Assembly (NCBI GenBank): GCA_964057225.1
Contig: OZ059897.1
Span: forward strand, 4,836,001-4,900,000
DNA: 64,000 bases
Source of the DNA: Auanema rhodensis
Taxonomy: Eukaryota; Nematoda; Chromadorea; Rhabditida; Rhabditidae
Direction of reading: 5' to 3'
In this document: one piece after another, positions 42,700 to 54,917 of the stretch
How the letters are laid out: every line of letters starts with the position of its first letter
How positions within the stretch are numbered: the first letter of the stretch is position 1
Translations under genes and position numbers: made by a program
Notes under the pieces: generated by a model
What the model saw: only the letters and a program-made list of their open reading frames with translations
Told to the model about the DNA's origin: nothing
Database searches by the model: none

Positions 42700-43227
42700 A
42701 CGTGTACATTTAATTAGCATAAATTAAAGTTCACGTAAATTTCAAAGTCATGGTTACCATGCACCAATATCAATAAAAATTTGTTTTTAGACTAATATGG
42801 ACATGGGGAAACTAATTTTGAAAACCGCATCTCTTTATCTTTCACGTGAAGCAAGTCACATACCAAGTGCACATCACGTGCACATTTAATTAGCATAAAT
42901 TAAAGTTCACGTAAATTTCAAACTCATGGTTACCATGCACCAATATCAATAAAAATTTGTTTTTAGACTAATATGAACATGGGGAATCTAATTTTGAAAA
43001 CCGCATCTCTTTATCTTTCACGTGAAGTGAGTTACATACCAAGTGCACATCACGTGTACATTTAATTAGCATAAATTAAAGTTCACGTAAATTTCAAAGT
43101 CATGGTTACCATGCACCAATAACAATAAAAATTTGTTTTTAGACTAATATGGACATGGGGAATCTAATTTTGAAAACCGCATCTCTTTATCTTTCACGTG
43201 AAGCGAGTTACATACCAAGTGCACATC
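42700..43227 (+). repeat. T112A / T6C+G48C / T71A cassette with G101A
   Basis: Three monomers in the recurring order: T112A with GCAAGTCACA, then T6C+G48C with GTGAG, then T71A. The middle monomer has the additional G101A change (ATATGAACATGG, about 42,975), which recurs at about 48,539, 50,123 and 51,003 and ties this segment to the 9-mer and 5-mer zones. Confidence 0.75.
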
Positions 43228-44283
43228 ACGTGTACATTTAATTAGCATAAATTAAAGTTCACGTAAATTTCAAAGTCATGGTTACCATGCACTAATATCA
43301 ATAAAAATTTGTTTTTAGACTAATATGGACATGGGGAATCTAATTTTGAAAACCGCATCTCTTTATCTTTCACGTGAAGCAAGTTACATACCAAGTGCAC
43401 ATCACGTGCACATTTAATTAGCATAAATTAAAGTTCACGTAAATTTCAAAGTCATGGTTACCATGCACCAATATCAATAAAAATTTGTTTTTAGACTAAT
43501 ATGGACATGGGGAATCTAATTTTGAAAACCGCGTCTCTTTATCTTTCACGTGAAGCAAGTTACGAACCAAGTGCACATCACGTGTACATTTAATGAGCAT
43601 AAATTAAGGTTCACGTAAATTTCAAAGTCATGGTTACCATGCACCAATATCAATAAAAATTTGTTTTTAGACTAATATGGACATGGGGAATCTAATTTTG
43701 AAAACCGCATCTCTTTATCTTTCACGTGAAGCGAGTTACATACCAAGTGCACATCACGTGAACATTTAATTAGCATAAATTAAAGTTCACGTAAATTTCA
43801 AAGTCATGGTTACCATGCACCAGTATCAATAAAAATTTGTTTTTAGACTAATATGGACATGGGGAATCTAATTTTGAAAACCGCATCTCTTTATCTTTCA
43901 CGTGAAGCGAGTTACATACCAAGTGCACATCACGTGTACATTTAATTAGCATAAATTAAAGTTCACGTAAATTTCAAAGTCATGGTTACCATGCACCAAT
44001 ATCAATAAAAATTTGTTTTTAGACTAATATGGACATGGGGAATCTAATTTTGGAAACCGCATCTCTTTATCTTTCACGTGAAGTGAGTTACATACCAAGT
44101 GCACATCACGTGTACATTTAATTAGCATAAATTAAAGTTCACGTAAATTTCAAAGTCATGGTTACCATGCACAAATATCAATAAAAATTTGTTTTTAGAC
44201 TAATATGGACATGGGGAATCTAATTTTGAAAACCGCATCTCTTTATCTTTCACGTGAAGCGAGTTACATACCAAGTGCACAGC
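43228..44283 (+). repeat. Block fragment, copy D (6 monomers, 1,056 bp)
   Basis: Matches 23760-24815 and 33582-34637 in order: C66T, T6C with TTACGAACC, T16G+A29G, T6A+A68G, A122G/GTGAG and C66A. Copy C has five of the six. Private change: ACCGCGTCTC near 43,533. Like A and C, but unlike B, it is followed by a monomer preceded by CACAGC, so its right edge derives from the A/C type. Confidence 0.8.
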
Positions 44284-44459
44284 ACGTGTACATTTAATTA
44301 GCATAAATTAAAGTTCACGTAAATTTCAAAGTCATGGTTACCATGCACCAATATCAATAAAAATTTGTTTTTAGACTAATATGGACATGGGGAATCTAAT
44401 TTTGAAAACCGCATCTCTTTATCTTTCACGTGAAGTGAGTTACATACCAAGTGCACATC

Positions 44460-44601
44460 ACGTGTACATTTAATTAGCATAAATTAAAGTTCATATCAAT
44501 AAAAATTTGTTTTTAGACTAATATGGACATGGGGAATCTAATTTTGAAAACCGCATCTCTTTATCTTTCACGTGAAGCGAGTTACATACCAAGTGCACAG
44601 C
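44460..44601 (+). repeat. 142-bp deletion monomer, copy 3
   Basis: Identical 34-bp deletion junction. It lies 18 monomer-equivalents after copy 2 (3,134 bp = 18 x 176 - 34). Confidence 0.95.
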
Positions 44602-46713
44602 ACGTGTACATTTAATTAGCATAAATTAAAGTTCACGTAAATTTCAAAGTCATGGTTACCATGCACCAATATCAATAAAAATTTGTTTTTAGACTAATAT
44701 GGACATGGGGAATCTAATTTTGAAAACCGCATCTCTTTATCTTTCACGTGAAGCGAGTTACATACCAAGTGCACATCACGTGTACATTTAATTAGCATAA
44801 ATTAAAGTTCACGTAAATTTCAAAGTCATGGTTACCATGCACCAATATCAATAAAAATTTGTTATTAGACTAATATGGACATGGGGAATCTAATTTTGAA
44901 AACCGCATCTCTTTATCTTTCACGTGAAGCGAGTTACATACCAAGTGCACATCACGTGTACATTTAATTAGCATAAATTAAAGTTCACGTAAATTTCAAA
45001 GTCATGGTTACCATGCACCAATATCAATAAAAATTTGTTTTTAGACTAATATGGACATGGGGAATCTAATTTTGAAAACCGCATCTCTTTATCTTTCACG
45101 TGAAGCGAGTTACATACCAAGTGCACAGCACGTGTACATTTAATTAGCATAAATTAAAGTTCACGTAAATTTCAAACTCATGGTTACCATGCACCAATAT
45201 CAATAAAAATTTGTTTTTAGACTAATATGGACATGGGAAATCTAATTTTGAAAACCGCATCTCTTTATCTTTCACGTGAAGCGAGTTACATACCAAGTGC
45301 ACAGCACGTGTACATTTAATTAGCATAAATTAAAGTTCACGTAAATTTCAAAGTCATGGTTACCATGCACCAATATCAATAAAAATTTGTTTTTAGACTA
45401 ATATGGACATGGGGAATCTAATTTTGAAAACCGCATCTCTTTATCTTTCACGTGAAGCGAGTTACATACCAAGTGCACATCACGTGTACATTTAATTAGC
45501 ATAAATTAAAGTTCACGTAAATTTCAAAGTCATGGTTACCATGCACCAATATCAATAAAAATTTGTTTTTAGACTAATATGGACATGGGGAATCTAATTT
45601 TGAAAACCGCATCTCTTTATCTTTCACGTGAAGCGAGTTACATACCAAGTGCACATCACGTGTACATTTAATTAGCATAAATTAAAGTTCACGTAAATTT
45701 CAAAGTCATGGTTACCATGCACCAATATCAATAAAAATTTGTTTTTAGACTAATATGGACATGGGGAATCTAATTTTGAAAACCGCATCTCTTTATCTTT
45801 CACGTGAAGTGAGTTACATACCAAGTGCACATCACGTGTACATTTAATTAGCATAAATTAAAGTTCACGTAAATTTCAAAGTCATGGTTACCATGCACCA
45901 ATATCAATAAAAATTTGTTTTTAGACTAATATGGACATGGGGAATCTAATTTTGAAAACCGCATCTCTTTATCTTTCACGTGAAGCGAGTTACATACCAA
46001 GTGCACATCACGTGTACATTTAATTAGCATAAATTAAAGTTCACGTAAATTTCAAAGTCATGGTTACCATGCACCAATATCAATAAAAATTTGTTTTTAG
46101 ACTAATATGGACATGGGGAAACTAATTTTGAAAACCGCATCTCTTTATCTTTCACGTGAAGCAAGTCACATACCAAGTGCACATCACGTGCACATTTAAT
46201 TAGCATAAATTAAAGTTCACGTAAATTTCAAACTCATGGTTACCATGCACCAATATCAATAAAAATTTGTTTTTAGACTAATATGGACATGGGGAATCTA
46301 ATTTTGAAAACCGCATCTCTTTATCTTTCACGTGAAGTGAGTTACATACCAAGTGCACATCACGTGTACATTTAATTAGCATAAATTAAAGTTCACGTAA
46401 ATTTCAAAGTCATGGTTACCATGCACCAATATCAATAAAAATTTGTTTTTAGACTAATATGGACATGGGGAATCTAATTTTGAAAACCGCATCTCTTTAT
46501 CTTTCACGTGAAGCGAGTTACATACCAAGTGCACAGCACGTGTACATTTAATTAGCATAAATTAAAGTTCACGTAAATTTCAAAGTCATGGTTACCATGC
46601 ACCAATATCAATAAAAATTTGTTTTTAGACTAATATGGACATGGGGAATCTAATTTTGGAAACCGCATCTCTTTATCTTTCACGTGAAGCGAGTTACATA
46701 CCAAGTGCACAGC
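44460..46713 (+). repeat. Duplicated block E, copy 1 (about 2.25 kb)
   Basis: Begins with a deletion monomer and matches 51784-54213 at offsets of 7,324 then 7,500 bp, the later copy having one more monomer. Markers: T87A about 44,865; G48C+G109A about 45,176-45,239; T112A/T158C about 46,117; T6C+G48C about 46,191-46,233; two CACAGC ends; A122G about 46,657 (absent in copy 2). Confidence 0.8.
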
Positions 46714-47065
46714 ACGTGTACATTTAATTAGCATAAATTAAAGTTCACGTAAATTTCAAACTCATGGTTACCATGCACCAATATCAATAAAAATTTGTTT
46801 TTAGACTAATATGGACATGGGGAATCGAATTTTGAAAACCGCATCTCTTTATCTTTCACGTGAAGCGAGTTACATACCAAGTGCACATCACGTGTACATT
46901 TAATTAGCATAAATTAAAGTTCACGTAAATTTCAAAGTCATGGTTACCATGCACCAATATCAATAAAAATTTGTTTTTAGACTAATATGGACATGGGGAA
47001 TCTAATTTTGAAAACCGCATCTCTTTATCTTTCACGTGAAGTGAGTTACATACCAAGTGCACATC
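46714..47065 (+). repeat. Two monomers preceding deletion monomer 4
   Basis: The first carries G48C and T114G (GAATCGAAT, about 46,825); the second has GTGAG. T114G also appears about two monomers before the deletion monomer at 26,864 and 41,086, so T114G, GTGAG and the deletion monomer travel together. G48C on the T114G monomer is unique to this copy and suggests a hybrid with the neighbouring G48C type. Confidence 0.7.
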
Positions 47066-47207
47066 ACGTGTACATTTAATTAGCATAAATTAAAGTTCAT
47101 ATCAATAAAAATTTGTTTTTAGACTAATATGGACATGGGGAATCTAATTTTGAAAACCGCATCTCTTTATCTTTCACGTGAAGCGAGTTACATACCAAGT
47201 GCACAGC
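47066..47207 (+). repeat. 142-bp deletion monomer, copy 4
   Basis: Identical junction, 15 monomer-equivalents after copy 3 (2,606 bp = 15 x 176 - 34). Followed by a monomer with a private TTAATCAGC change near 47,222 and then the T87A monomer near 47,469. Confidence 0.95.
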
Positions 47208-49319
47208 ACGTGTACATTTAATCAGCATAAATTAAAGTTCACGTAAATTTCAAAGTCATGGTTACCATGCACCAATATCAATAAAAATTTGTTTTTAGAC
47301 TAATATGGACATGGGGAATCTAATTTTGAAAACCGCATCTCTTTATCTTTCACGTGAAGCGAGTTACATACCAAGTGCACATCACGTGTACATTTAATTA
47401 GCATAAATTAAAGTTCACGTAAATTTCAAAGTCATGGTTACCATGCACCAATATCAATAAAAATTTGTTATTAGACTAATATGGACATGGGGAATCTAAT
47501 TTTGAAAACCGCATCTCTTTATCTTTCACGTGAAGCGAGTTACATACCAAGTGCACATCACGTGCACATTTAATTAGCATAAATTAAAGTTCACGTAAAT
47601 TTCAAAGTCATGGTTACCATGCACCAATATCAATAAAAATTTGTTTTTAGACTAATATGGACATGGGGAATCTAATTTTGAAAACCGCATCTCTTTATCT
47701 TTCACGTGAAGCAAGTTACGAACCAAGTGCACATCACGTGTACATTTAATTAGCATAAATTAAGGTTCACGTAAATTTCAAAGTCATGGTTACCATGCAC
47801 CAATATCAATAAAAATTTGTTTTTAGACTAATATGGACATGGGGAATCTAATTTTGAAAACCGCATCTCTTTATCGTTCACGTGAAGCGAGTTACATACC
47901 AAGTGCACATCACGTGAACATTTAATTAGCATAAATTAAAGTTCACGTAAATTTCAAAGTCATGGTTACCATGCACCAATATCAATAAAAATTTGTTTTT
48001 AGACTAATATGGACATGGGGAATCTAATTTTGAAAACCGCATCTCTGTATCTTTCACGTGAAGCAAGTTACATACCAAGTGCACATCACGTGTACATTTA
48101 ATTAGCATAAATTAAAGTTCACGTAAATTTCAAAGTCATGGTTACCATGCACCAATATCAATAAAAATTTGTTTTTAGACTAATATGGACATGGGGAATC
48201 TAATTTTGAAAACCGCATCTCTTTATCTTTCACGTGAAGCGAGTTACATACCAAGTGCACATCACGTGTACATTTAATTAGCATAAATTAAAGTTCACGT
48301 AAATTTCAAAGTCATGGTTACCATGCACCAATATCAATAAAAATTTGTTTTTAGACTAATATGGACATGGGGAAACTAATTTTGAAAACCGCATCTCTTT
48401 ATCTTTCACGTGAAGCAAGTCACATACCAAGTGCACATCACGTGCACATTTAATTAGCATAAATTAAAGTTCACGTAAATTTCAAACTCATGGTTACCAT
48501 GCACCAATATCAATAAAAATTTGTTTTTAGACTAATATGAACATGGGGAATCTAATTTTGAAAACCGCATCTCTTTATCTTTCACGTGAAGTGAGTTACA
48601 TACCAAGTGCACATCACGTGTACATTTAATTAGCATAAATTAAAGTTCACGTAAATTTCAAAGTCATGGTTACCATGCACCAATAACAATAAAAATTTGT
48701 TTTTAGACTAATATGGACATGGGGAATCTAATTTTGAAAACCGCATCTCTTTATCTTTCACGTGAAGCGAGTTACATACCAAGTGCACATCACGTGTACA
48801 TTTAATTAGCATAAATTAAAGTTCACGTAAATTTCAAAGTCATGGTTACCATGCACCAATATCAATAAAAATTTGTTTTTAGACTAATATGGACATGGGG
48901 AATCTAATTTTGAAAACCGCATCTCTTTATCTTTCACGTGAAGCGAGTTACATACCAAGTGCACATCACGTGAACATTTAATTAGCATAAATTAAAGTTC
49001 ACGTAAATTTCAAAGTCATGGTTACCATGCACCAATATCAATAAAAATTTGTTTTTAGACTAATATGGACATGGGGAATCTAATTTTGAAAACCGCATCT
49101 CTTTATCTTTCACGTGAAGCGAGTTACATACCAAGTGCACATCACGTGTACATTTAATTAGCATAAATTAAAGTTCACGTAAATTTCAAAGTCATGGTTA
49201 CCATGCACCAATATCAATAAAAATTTGTTTTTAGACTAATATGGACATGGGGAATCTAATTTTGAAAACCGCATCTCTTTATCTTTCACGTGAAGCAAGT
49301 TACGAACCAAGTGCACATC
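47208..49319 (+). repeat. Segment with 9-mer HOR unit (1,584 bp), first copy
   Basis: After the T87A and T6C/TTACGAACC monomers, the unit from 47,736 repeats at 49,320. Markers: A29G with T141G (about 47,764 and 47,876; again +1,584), T6A, T136G (48,046; again 49,630), T112A/T158C (about 48,371), T6C+G48C+G101A (48,535; again 50,119) and T71A (about 48,686). This order is also that of 41,468-43,140 with one monomer missing. Confidence 0.8.
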
Positions 49320-51255
49320 ACGTGTACATTTAATTAGCATAAATTAAGGTTCACGTAAATTTCAAAGTCATGGTTACCATGCACCAATATCAATAAAAAT
49401 TTGTTTTTAGACTAATATGGACATGGGGAATCTAATTTTGAAAACCGCATCTCTTTATCGTTCACGTGAAGCGAGTTACATACCAAGTGCACATCACGTG
49501 AACATTTAATTAGCATAAATTAAAGTTCACGTAAATTTCAAAGTCATGGTTACCATGCACCAATATCAATAAAAATTTGTTTTTAGACTAATATGGACAT
49601 GGGGAATCTAATTTTGAAAACCGCATCTCTGTATCTTTCACGTGAAGCAAGTTACATACCAAGTGCACATCACGTGTACATTTAATTAGCATAAATTAAA
49701 GTTCACGTAAATTTCAAAGTCATGGTTACCATGCACCAATATCAATAAAAATTTGTTTTTAGACTAATATGGACATGGGGAATCTAATTTTGAAAACCGC
49801 ATCTCTTTATCTTTCACGTGAAGCGAGTTACATACCAAGTGCACATCACGTGTACATTTAATTAGCATAAATTAAAGTTCACGTAAATTTCAAAGTCATG
49901 GTTACCATGCACCAATATCAATAAAAATTTGTTTTTAGACTAATATGGACATGGGGAAACTAATTTTGAAAACCGCATCTCTTTATCTTTCACGTGAAGC
50001 AAGTCACATACCAAGTGCACATCACGTGCACATTTAATTAGCATAAATTAAAGTTCACGTAAATTTCAAACTCATGGTTACCATGCACCAATATCAATAA
50101 AAATTTGTTTTTAGACTAATATGAACATGGGGAATCTAATTTTGAAAACCGCATCTCTTTATCTTTCACGTGAAGTGAGTTACATACCAAGTGCACATCA
50201 CGTGTACATTTAATTAGCATAAATTAAAGTTCACGTAAATTTCAAAGTCATGGTTACCATGCACCAATAACAATAAAAATTTGTTTTTAGACTAATATGG
50301 ACATGGGGAATCTAATTTTGAAAACCGCATCTCTTTATCTTTCACGTGAAGTGAGTTACATACCAAGTGCACATCACGTGTACATTTAATTAGCATAAAT
50401 TAAAGTTCACGTAAATTTCAAAGTCATGGTTACCATGCACCAATATCAATAAAAATTTGTTTTTAGACTAATATGGACATGGGGAATCTAATTTTGAAAA
50501 CCGCATCTCTGTATCTTTCACGTGAAGCAAGTTACATACCAAGTGCACATCACGTGTACATTTAATTAGCATAAATTAAAGTTCACGTAAATTTCAAAGT
50601 CATGGTTACCATGCACCAATATCAATAAAAATTTGTTTTTAGACTAATATGGACATGGGGAATCTAATTTTGAAAACCGCATCTCTTTATCTTTCACGTG
50701 AAGCGAGTTACATACCAAGTGCACATCACGTGTACATTTAATTAGCATAAATTAAAGTTCACGTAAATTTCAAAGTCATGGTTACCATGCACCAATATCA
50801 ATAAAAATTTGTTTTTAGACTAATATGGACATGGGGAAACTAATTTTGAAAACCGCATCTCTTTATCTTTCACGTGAAGCAAGTCACATACCAAGTGCAC
50901 ATCACGTGCACATTTAATTAGCATAAATTAAAGTTCACGTAAATTTCAAACTCATGGTTACCATGCACCAATATCAATAAAAATTTGTTTTTAGACTAAT
51001 ATGAACATGGGGAATCTAATTTTGAAAACCGCATCTCTTTATCTTTCACGTGAAGTGAGTTACATACCAAGTGCACATCACGTGTACATTTAATTAGCAT
51101 AAATTAAAGTTCACGTAAATTTCAAAGTCATGGTTACCATGCACCAATAACAATAAAAATTTGTTTTTAGACTAATATGGACATGGGGAATCTAATTTTG
51201 AAAACCGCATCTCTTTATCTTTCACGTGAAGCGAGTTACATACCAAGTGCACATC
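49320..51255 (+). repeat. 9-mer second copy running into a 5-mer tandem (880 bp)
   Basis: Starts as the second 9-mer copy, then becomes two 5-mer units, 49496-50375 and 50376-51255. Each has a T136G monomer (49,630 and 50,510), a GCGAG monomer, T112A/T158C, T6C+G48C+G101A (50,119 and 50,999) and T71A. The first T71A monomer ends in GTGAG and the second in GCGAG. The 5-mer looks like a shortened 9-mer. Confidence 0.8.
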
Positions 51256-51783
51256 ACGTGTACATTTAATTAGCATAAATTAAAGTTCACGTAAATTTCA
51301 AAGTCATGGTTACCATGCACCAATATCAATAAAAATTTGTTTTTAGACTAATATGGACATGGGGAATCTAATTTTGAAAACCGCATCTCTTTATCTTTCA
51401 CGTGAAGCGAGTTACATACCAAGTGCACATCACGTGAACATTTAATTAGCATAAATTAAAGTTCACGTAAATTTCAAAGTCATGGTTACCATGCACCAAT
51501 ATCAATAAAAATTTGTTTTTAGACTAATATGGACATGGGGAATCTAATTTTGAAAACCGCATCTCTTTATCTTTCACGTGAAGCGAGTTACATACCAAGT
51601 GCACATCACGTGTACATTTAATTAGCATAAATTAAAGTTCACGTAAATTTCAAAGTCATGGTTACCATGCACCAATATCAATAAAAATTTGTTTTTAGAC
51701 TAATATGGACATGGGGAATCTAATTTTGAAAACCGCATCTCTTTATCTTTCACGTGAAGTGAGTTACATACCAAGTGCACATC
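51256..51783 (+). repeat. Three monomers before deletion monomer 5
   Basis: Near-consensus monomers: one GCGAG, one starting with T6A (about 51,435) and one ending GTGAG. Unlike the corresponding positions at 26.86, 41.08 and 46.82 kb there is no T114G, so this approach to the deletion monomer differs from the others. Confidence 0.7.
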
Positions 51784-51925
51784 ACGTGTACATTTAATTA
51801 GCATAAATTAAAGTTCATATCAATAAAAATTTGTTTTTAGACTAATATGGACATGGGGAATCTAATTTTGAAAACCGCATCTCTTTATCTTTCACGTGAA
51901 GCGAGTTACATACCAAGTGCACAGC
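51784..51925 (+). repeat. 142-bp deletion monomer, copy 5
   Basis: Identical junction, 27 monomer-equivalents after copy 4 (4,718 bp = 27 x 176 - 34). It is the first monomer of block E copy 2. Confidence 0.95.
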
Positions 51926-54213
51926 ACGTGTACATTTAATTAGCATAAATTAAAGTTCACGTAAATTTCAAAGTCATGGTTACCATGCACCAATATCAAT
52001 AAAAATTTGTTTTTAGACTAATATGGACATGGGGAATCTAATTTTGAAAACCGCATCTCTTTATCTTTCACGTGAAGCGAGTTACATACCAAGTGCACAT
52101 CACGTGTACATTTAATTAGCATAAATTAAAGTTCACGTAAATTTCAAAGTCATGGTTACCATGCACCAATATCAATAAAAATTTGTTATTAGACTAATAT
52201 GGACATGGGGAATCTAATTTTGAAAACCGCATCTCTTTATCTTTCACGTGAAGCGAGTTACATACCAAGTGCACATCACGTGTACATTTAATTAGCATAA
52301 ATTAAAGTTCACGTAAATTTCAAAGTCATGGTTACCATGCACCAATATCAATAAAAATTTGTTTTTAGACTAATATGGACATGGGGAATCTAATTTTGAA
52401 AACCGCATCTCTTTATCTTTCACGTGAAGTGAGTTACATACCAAGTGCACATCACGTGTACATTTAATTAGCATAAATTAAAGTTCACGTAAATTTCAAA
52501 GTCATGGTTACCATGCACCAATATCAAAAAAAATTTGTTTTTAGACTAATATGGACATGGGGAATCTAATTTTGAAAACCGCATCTCTTTATCTTTCACG
52601 TGAAGCGAGTTACATACCAAGTGCACATCACGTGTACATTTAATTAGCATAAATTAAAGTTCACGTAAATTTCAAACTCATGGTTACCATGCACCAATAT
52701 CAATAAAAATTTGTTTTTAGACTAATATGGACATGGGAAATCTAATTTTGAAAACCGCATCTCTTTATCTTTCACGTGAAGCGAGTTACATACCAAGTGC
52801 ACAGCACGTGTACATTTAATTAGCATAAATTAAAGTTCACGTAAATTTCAAAGTCATGGTTACCATGCACCAATATCAATAAAAATTTGTTTTTAGACTA
52901 ATATGGACATGGGGAATCTAATTTTGAAAACCGCATCTCTTTATCTTTCACGTGAAGCGAGTTACATACCAAGTGCACATCACGTGTACATTTAATTAGC
53001 ATAAATTAAAGTTCACGTAAATTTCAAAGTCATGGTTACCATGCACCAATATCAATAAAAATTTGTTTTTAGACTAATATGGACATGGGGAATCTAATTT
53101 TGAAAACCGCATCTCTTTATCTTTCACGTGAAGCGAGTTACATACCAAGTGCACATCACGTGTACATTTAATTAGCATAAATTAAAGTTCACGTAAATTT
53201 CAAAGTCATGGTTACCATGCACCAATATCAATAAAAATTTGTTTTTAGACTAATATGGACATGGGGAATCTAATTTTGAAAACCGCATCTCTTTATCTTT
53301 CACGTGAAGTGAGTTACATACCAAGTGCACATCACGTGTACATTTAATTAGCATAAATTAAAGTTCACGTAAATTTCAAAGTCATGGTTACCATGCACCA
53401 ATATCAATAAAAATTTGTTTTTAGACTAATATGGACATGGGGAATCTAATTTTGAAAACCGCATCTCTTTATCTTTCACGTGAAGCGAGTTACATACCAA
53501 GTGCACATCACGTGTACATTTAATTAGCATAAATTAAAGTTCACGTAAATTTCAAAGTCATGGTTACCATGCACCAATATCAATAAAAATTTGTTTTTAG
53601 ACTAATATGGACATGGGGAAACTAATTTTGAAAACCGCATCTCTTTATCTTTCACGTGAAGCAAGTCACATACCAAGTGCACATCACGTGCACATTTAAT
53701 TAGCATAAATTAAAGTTCACGTAAATTTCAAACTCATGGTTACCATGCACCAATATCAATAAAAATTTGTTTTTAGACTAATATGGACATGGGGAATCTA
53801 ATTTTGAAAACCGCATCTCTTTATCTTTCACGTGAAGTGAGTTACATACCAAGTGCACATCACGTGTACATTTAATTAGCATAAATTAAAGTTCACGTAA
53901 ATTTCAAAGTCATGGTTACCATGCACCAATATCAATAAAAATTTGTTTTTAGACTAATATGGACATGGGGAATCTAATTTTGAAAACCGCATCTCTTTAT
54001 CTTTCACGTGAAGCGAGTTACATACCAAGTGCACAGCACGTGTACATTTAATTAGCATAAATTAAAGTTCACGTAAATTTCAAAGTCATGGTTACCATGC
54101 ACCAATATCAATAAAAATTTGTTTTTAGACTAATATGGACATGGGGAATCTAATTTTGAAAACCGCATCTCTTTATCTTTCACGTGAAGCGAGTTACATA
54201 CCAAGTGCACAGC
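51784..54213 (+). repeat. Duplicated block E, copy 2 (about 2.4 kb)
   Basis: Matches 44460-46713 with one extra monomer between the T87A monomer (about 52,188) and the G48C+G109A monomer (about 52,676-52,739). One of the monomers in that gap carries T75A (CAAAAAAAATTT, about 52,527), otherwise seen only in the 10-mer zone near 5.9 and 7.6 kb. T112A/T158C at about 53,617. Confidence 0.8.
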
Positions 54214-54917
54214 ACGTGTACATTTAATTAGCATAAATTAAAGTTCACGTAAATTTCAAAGTCATGGTTACCATGCACCAATATCAATAAAAATTTGTTT
54301 TTAGACTAATATGGACATGGGGAATCTAATTTTGAAAACCGCATCTCTTTATCTTTCACGTGAAGCGAGTTACATACCAAGTGCACATCACGTGTACATT
54401 TAATTAGCATAAATTAAAGTTCACGTAAATTTCAAAGTCATGGTTACCATGCACCAATATCGATAAAAATTTGTTTTTAGACTAATATGGACATGGGGAA
54501 TCTAATTTTGAAAACCGCATCTCTTTATCTTTCACGTGAAGCGAGTTACATACCAAGTGCACATCACGTTTACATTTAATTAGCATAAATTAAAGTTCAC
54601 GTAAATTTCAAAGTCATGGTTACCATGCACCAATATCAATAAAAATTTGTTTTTAGACTAATATGGACATGGGGAATCTAATTTTGAAAACCGCATCTCT
54701 TTATCTTTCACGTGAAGTGAGTTACATACCAAGTGCACATCACGTGTACATTTAATTAGCATAAATTAAAGTTCACGTAAACTTCAAAGTCATGGTTACC
54801 ATGCACCAATATCAATAAAAATTTGTTTTTAGACTAATATGGACATGGGGAATCTAATTTTGAAAACCGCATCTCTTTATCTTTCACGTGAAGCGAGTTA
54901 CATACCAAGTGCACATC
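54214..54917 (+). repeat. Near-consensus monomers with private changes
   Basis: Four monomers close to the consensus. Singletons: TATCGATAA near 54,460, CACGTT instead of CACGTG near 54,567 (the only junction-motif loss I found), and GTAAACTTC near 54,780. No HOR partner stands out. Confidence 0.7.
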
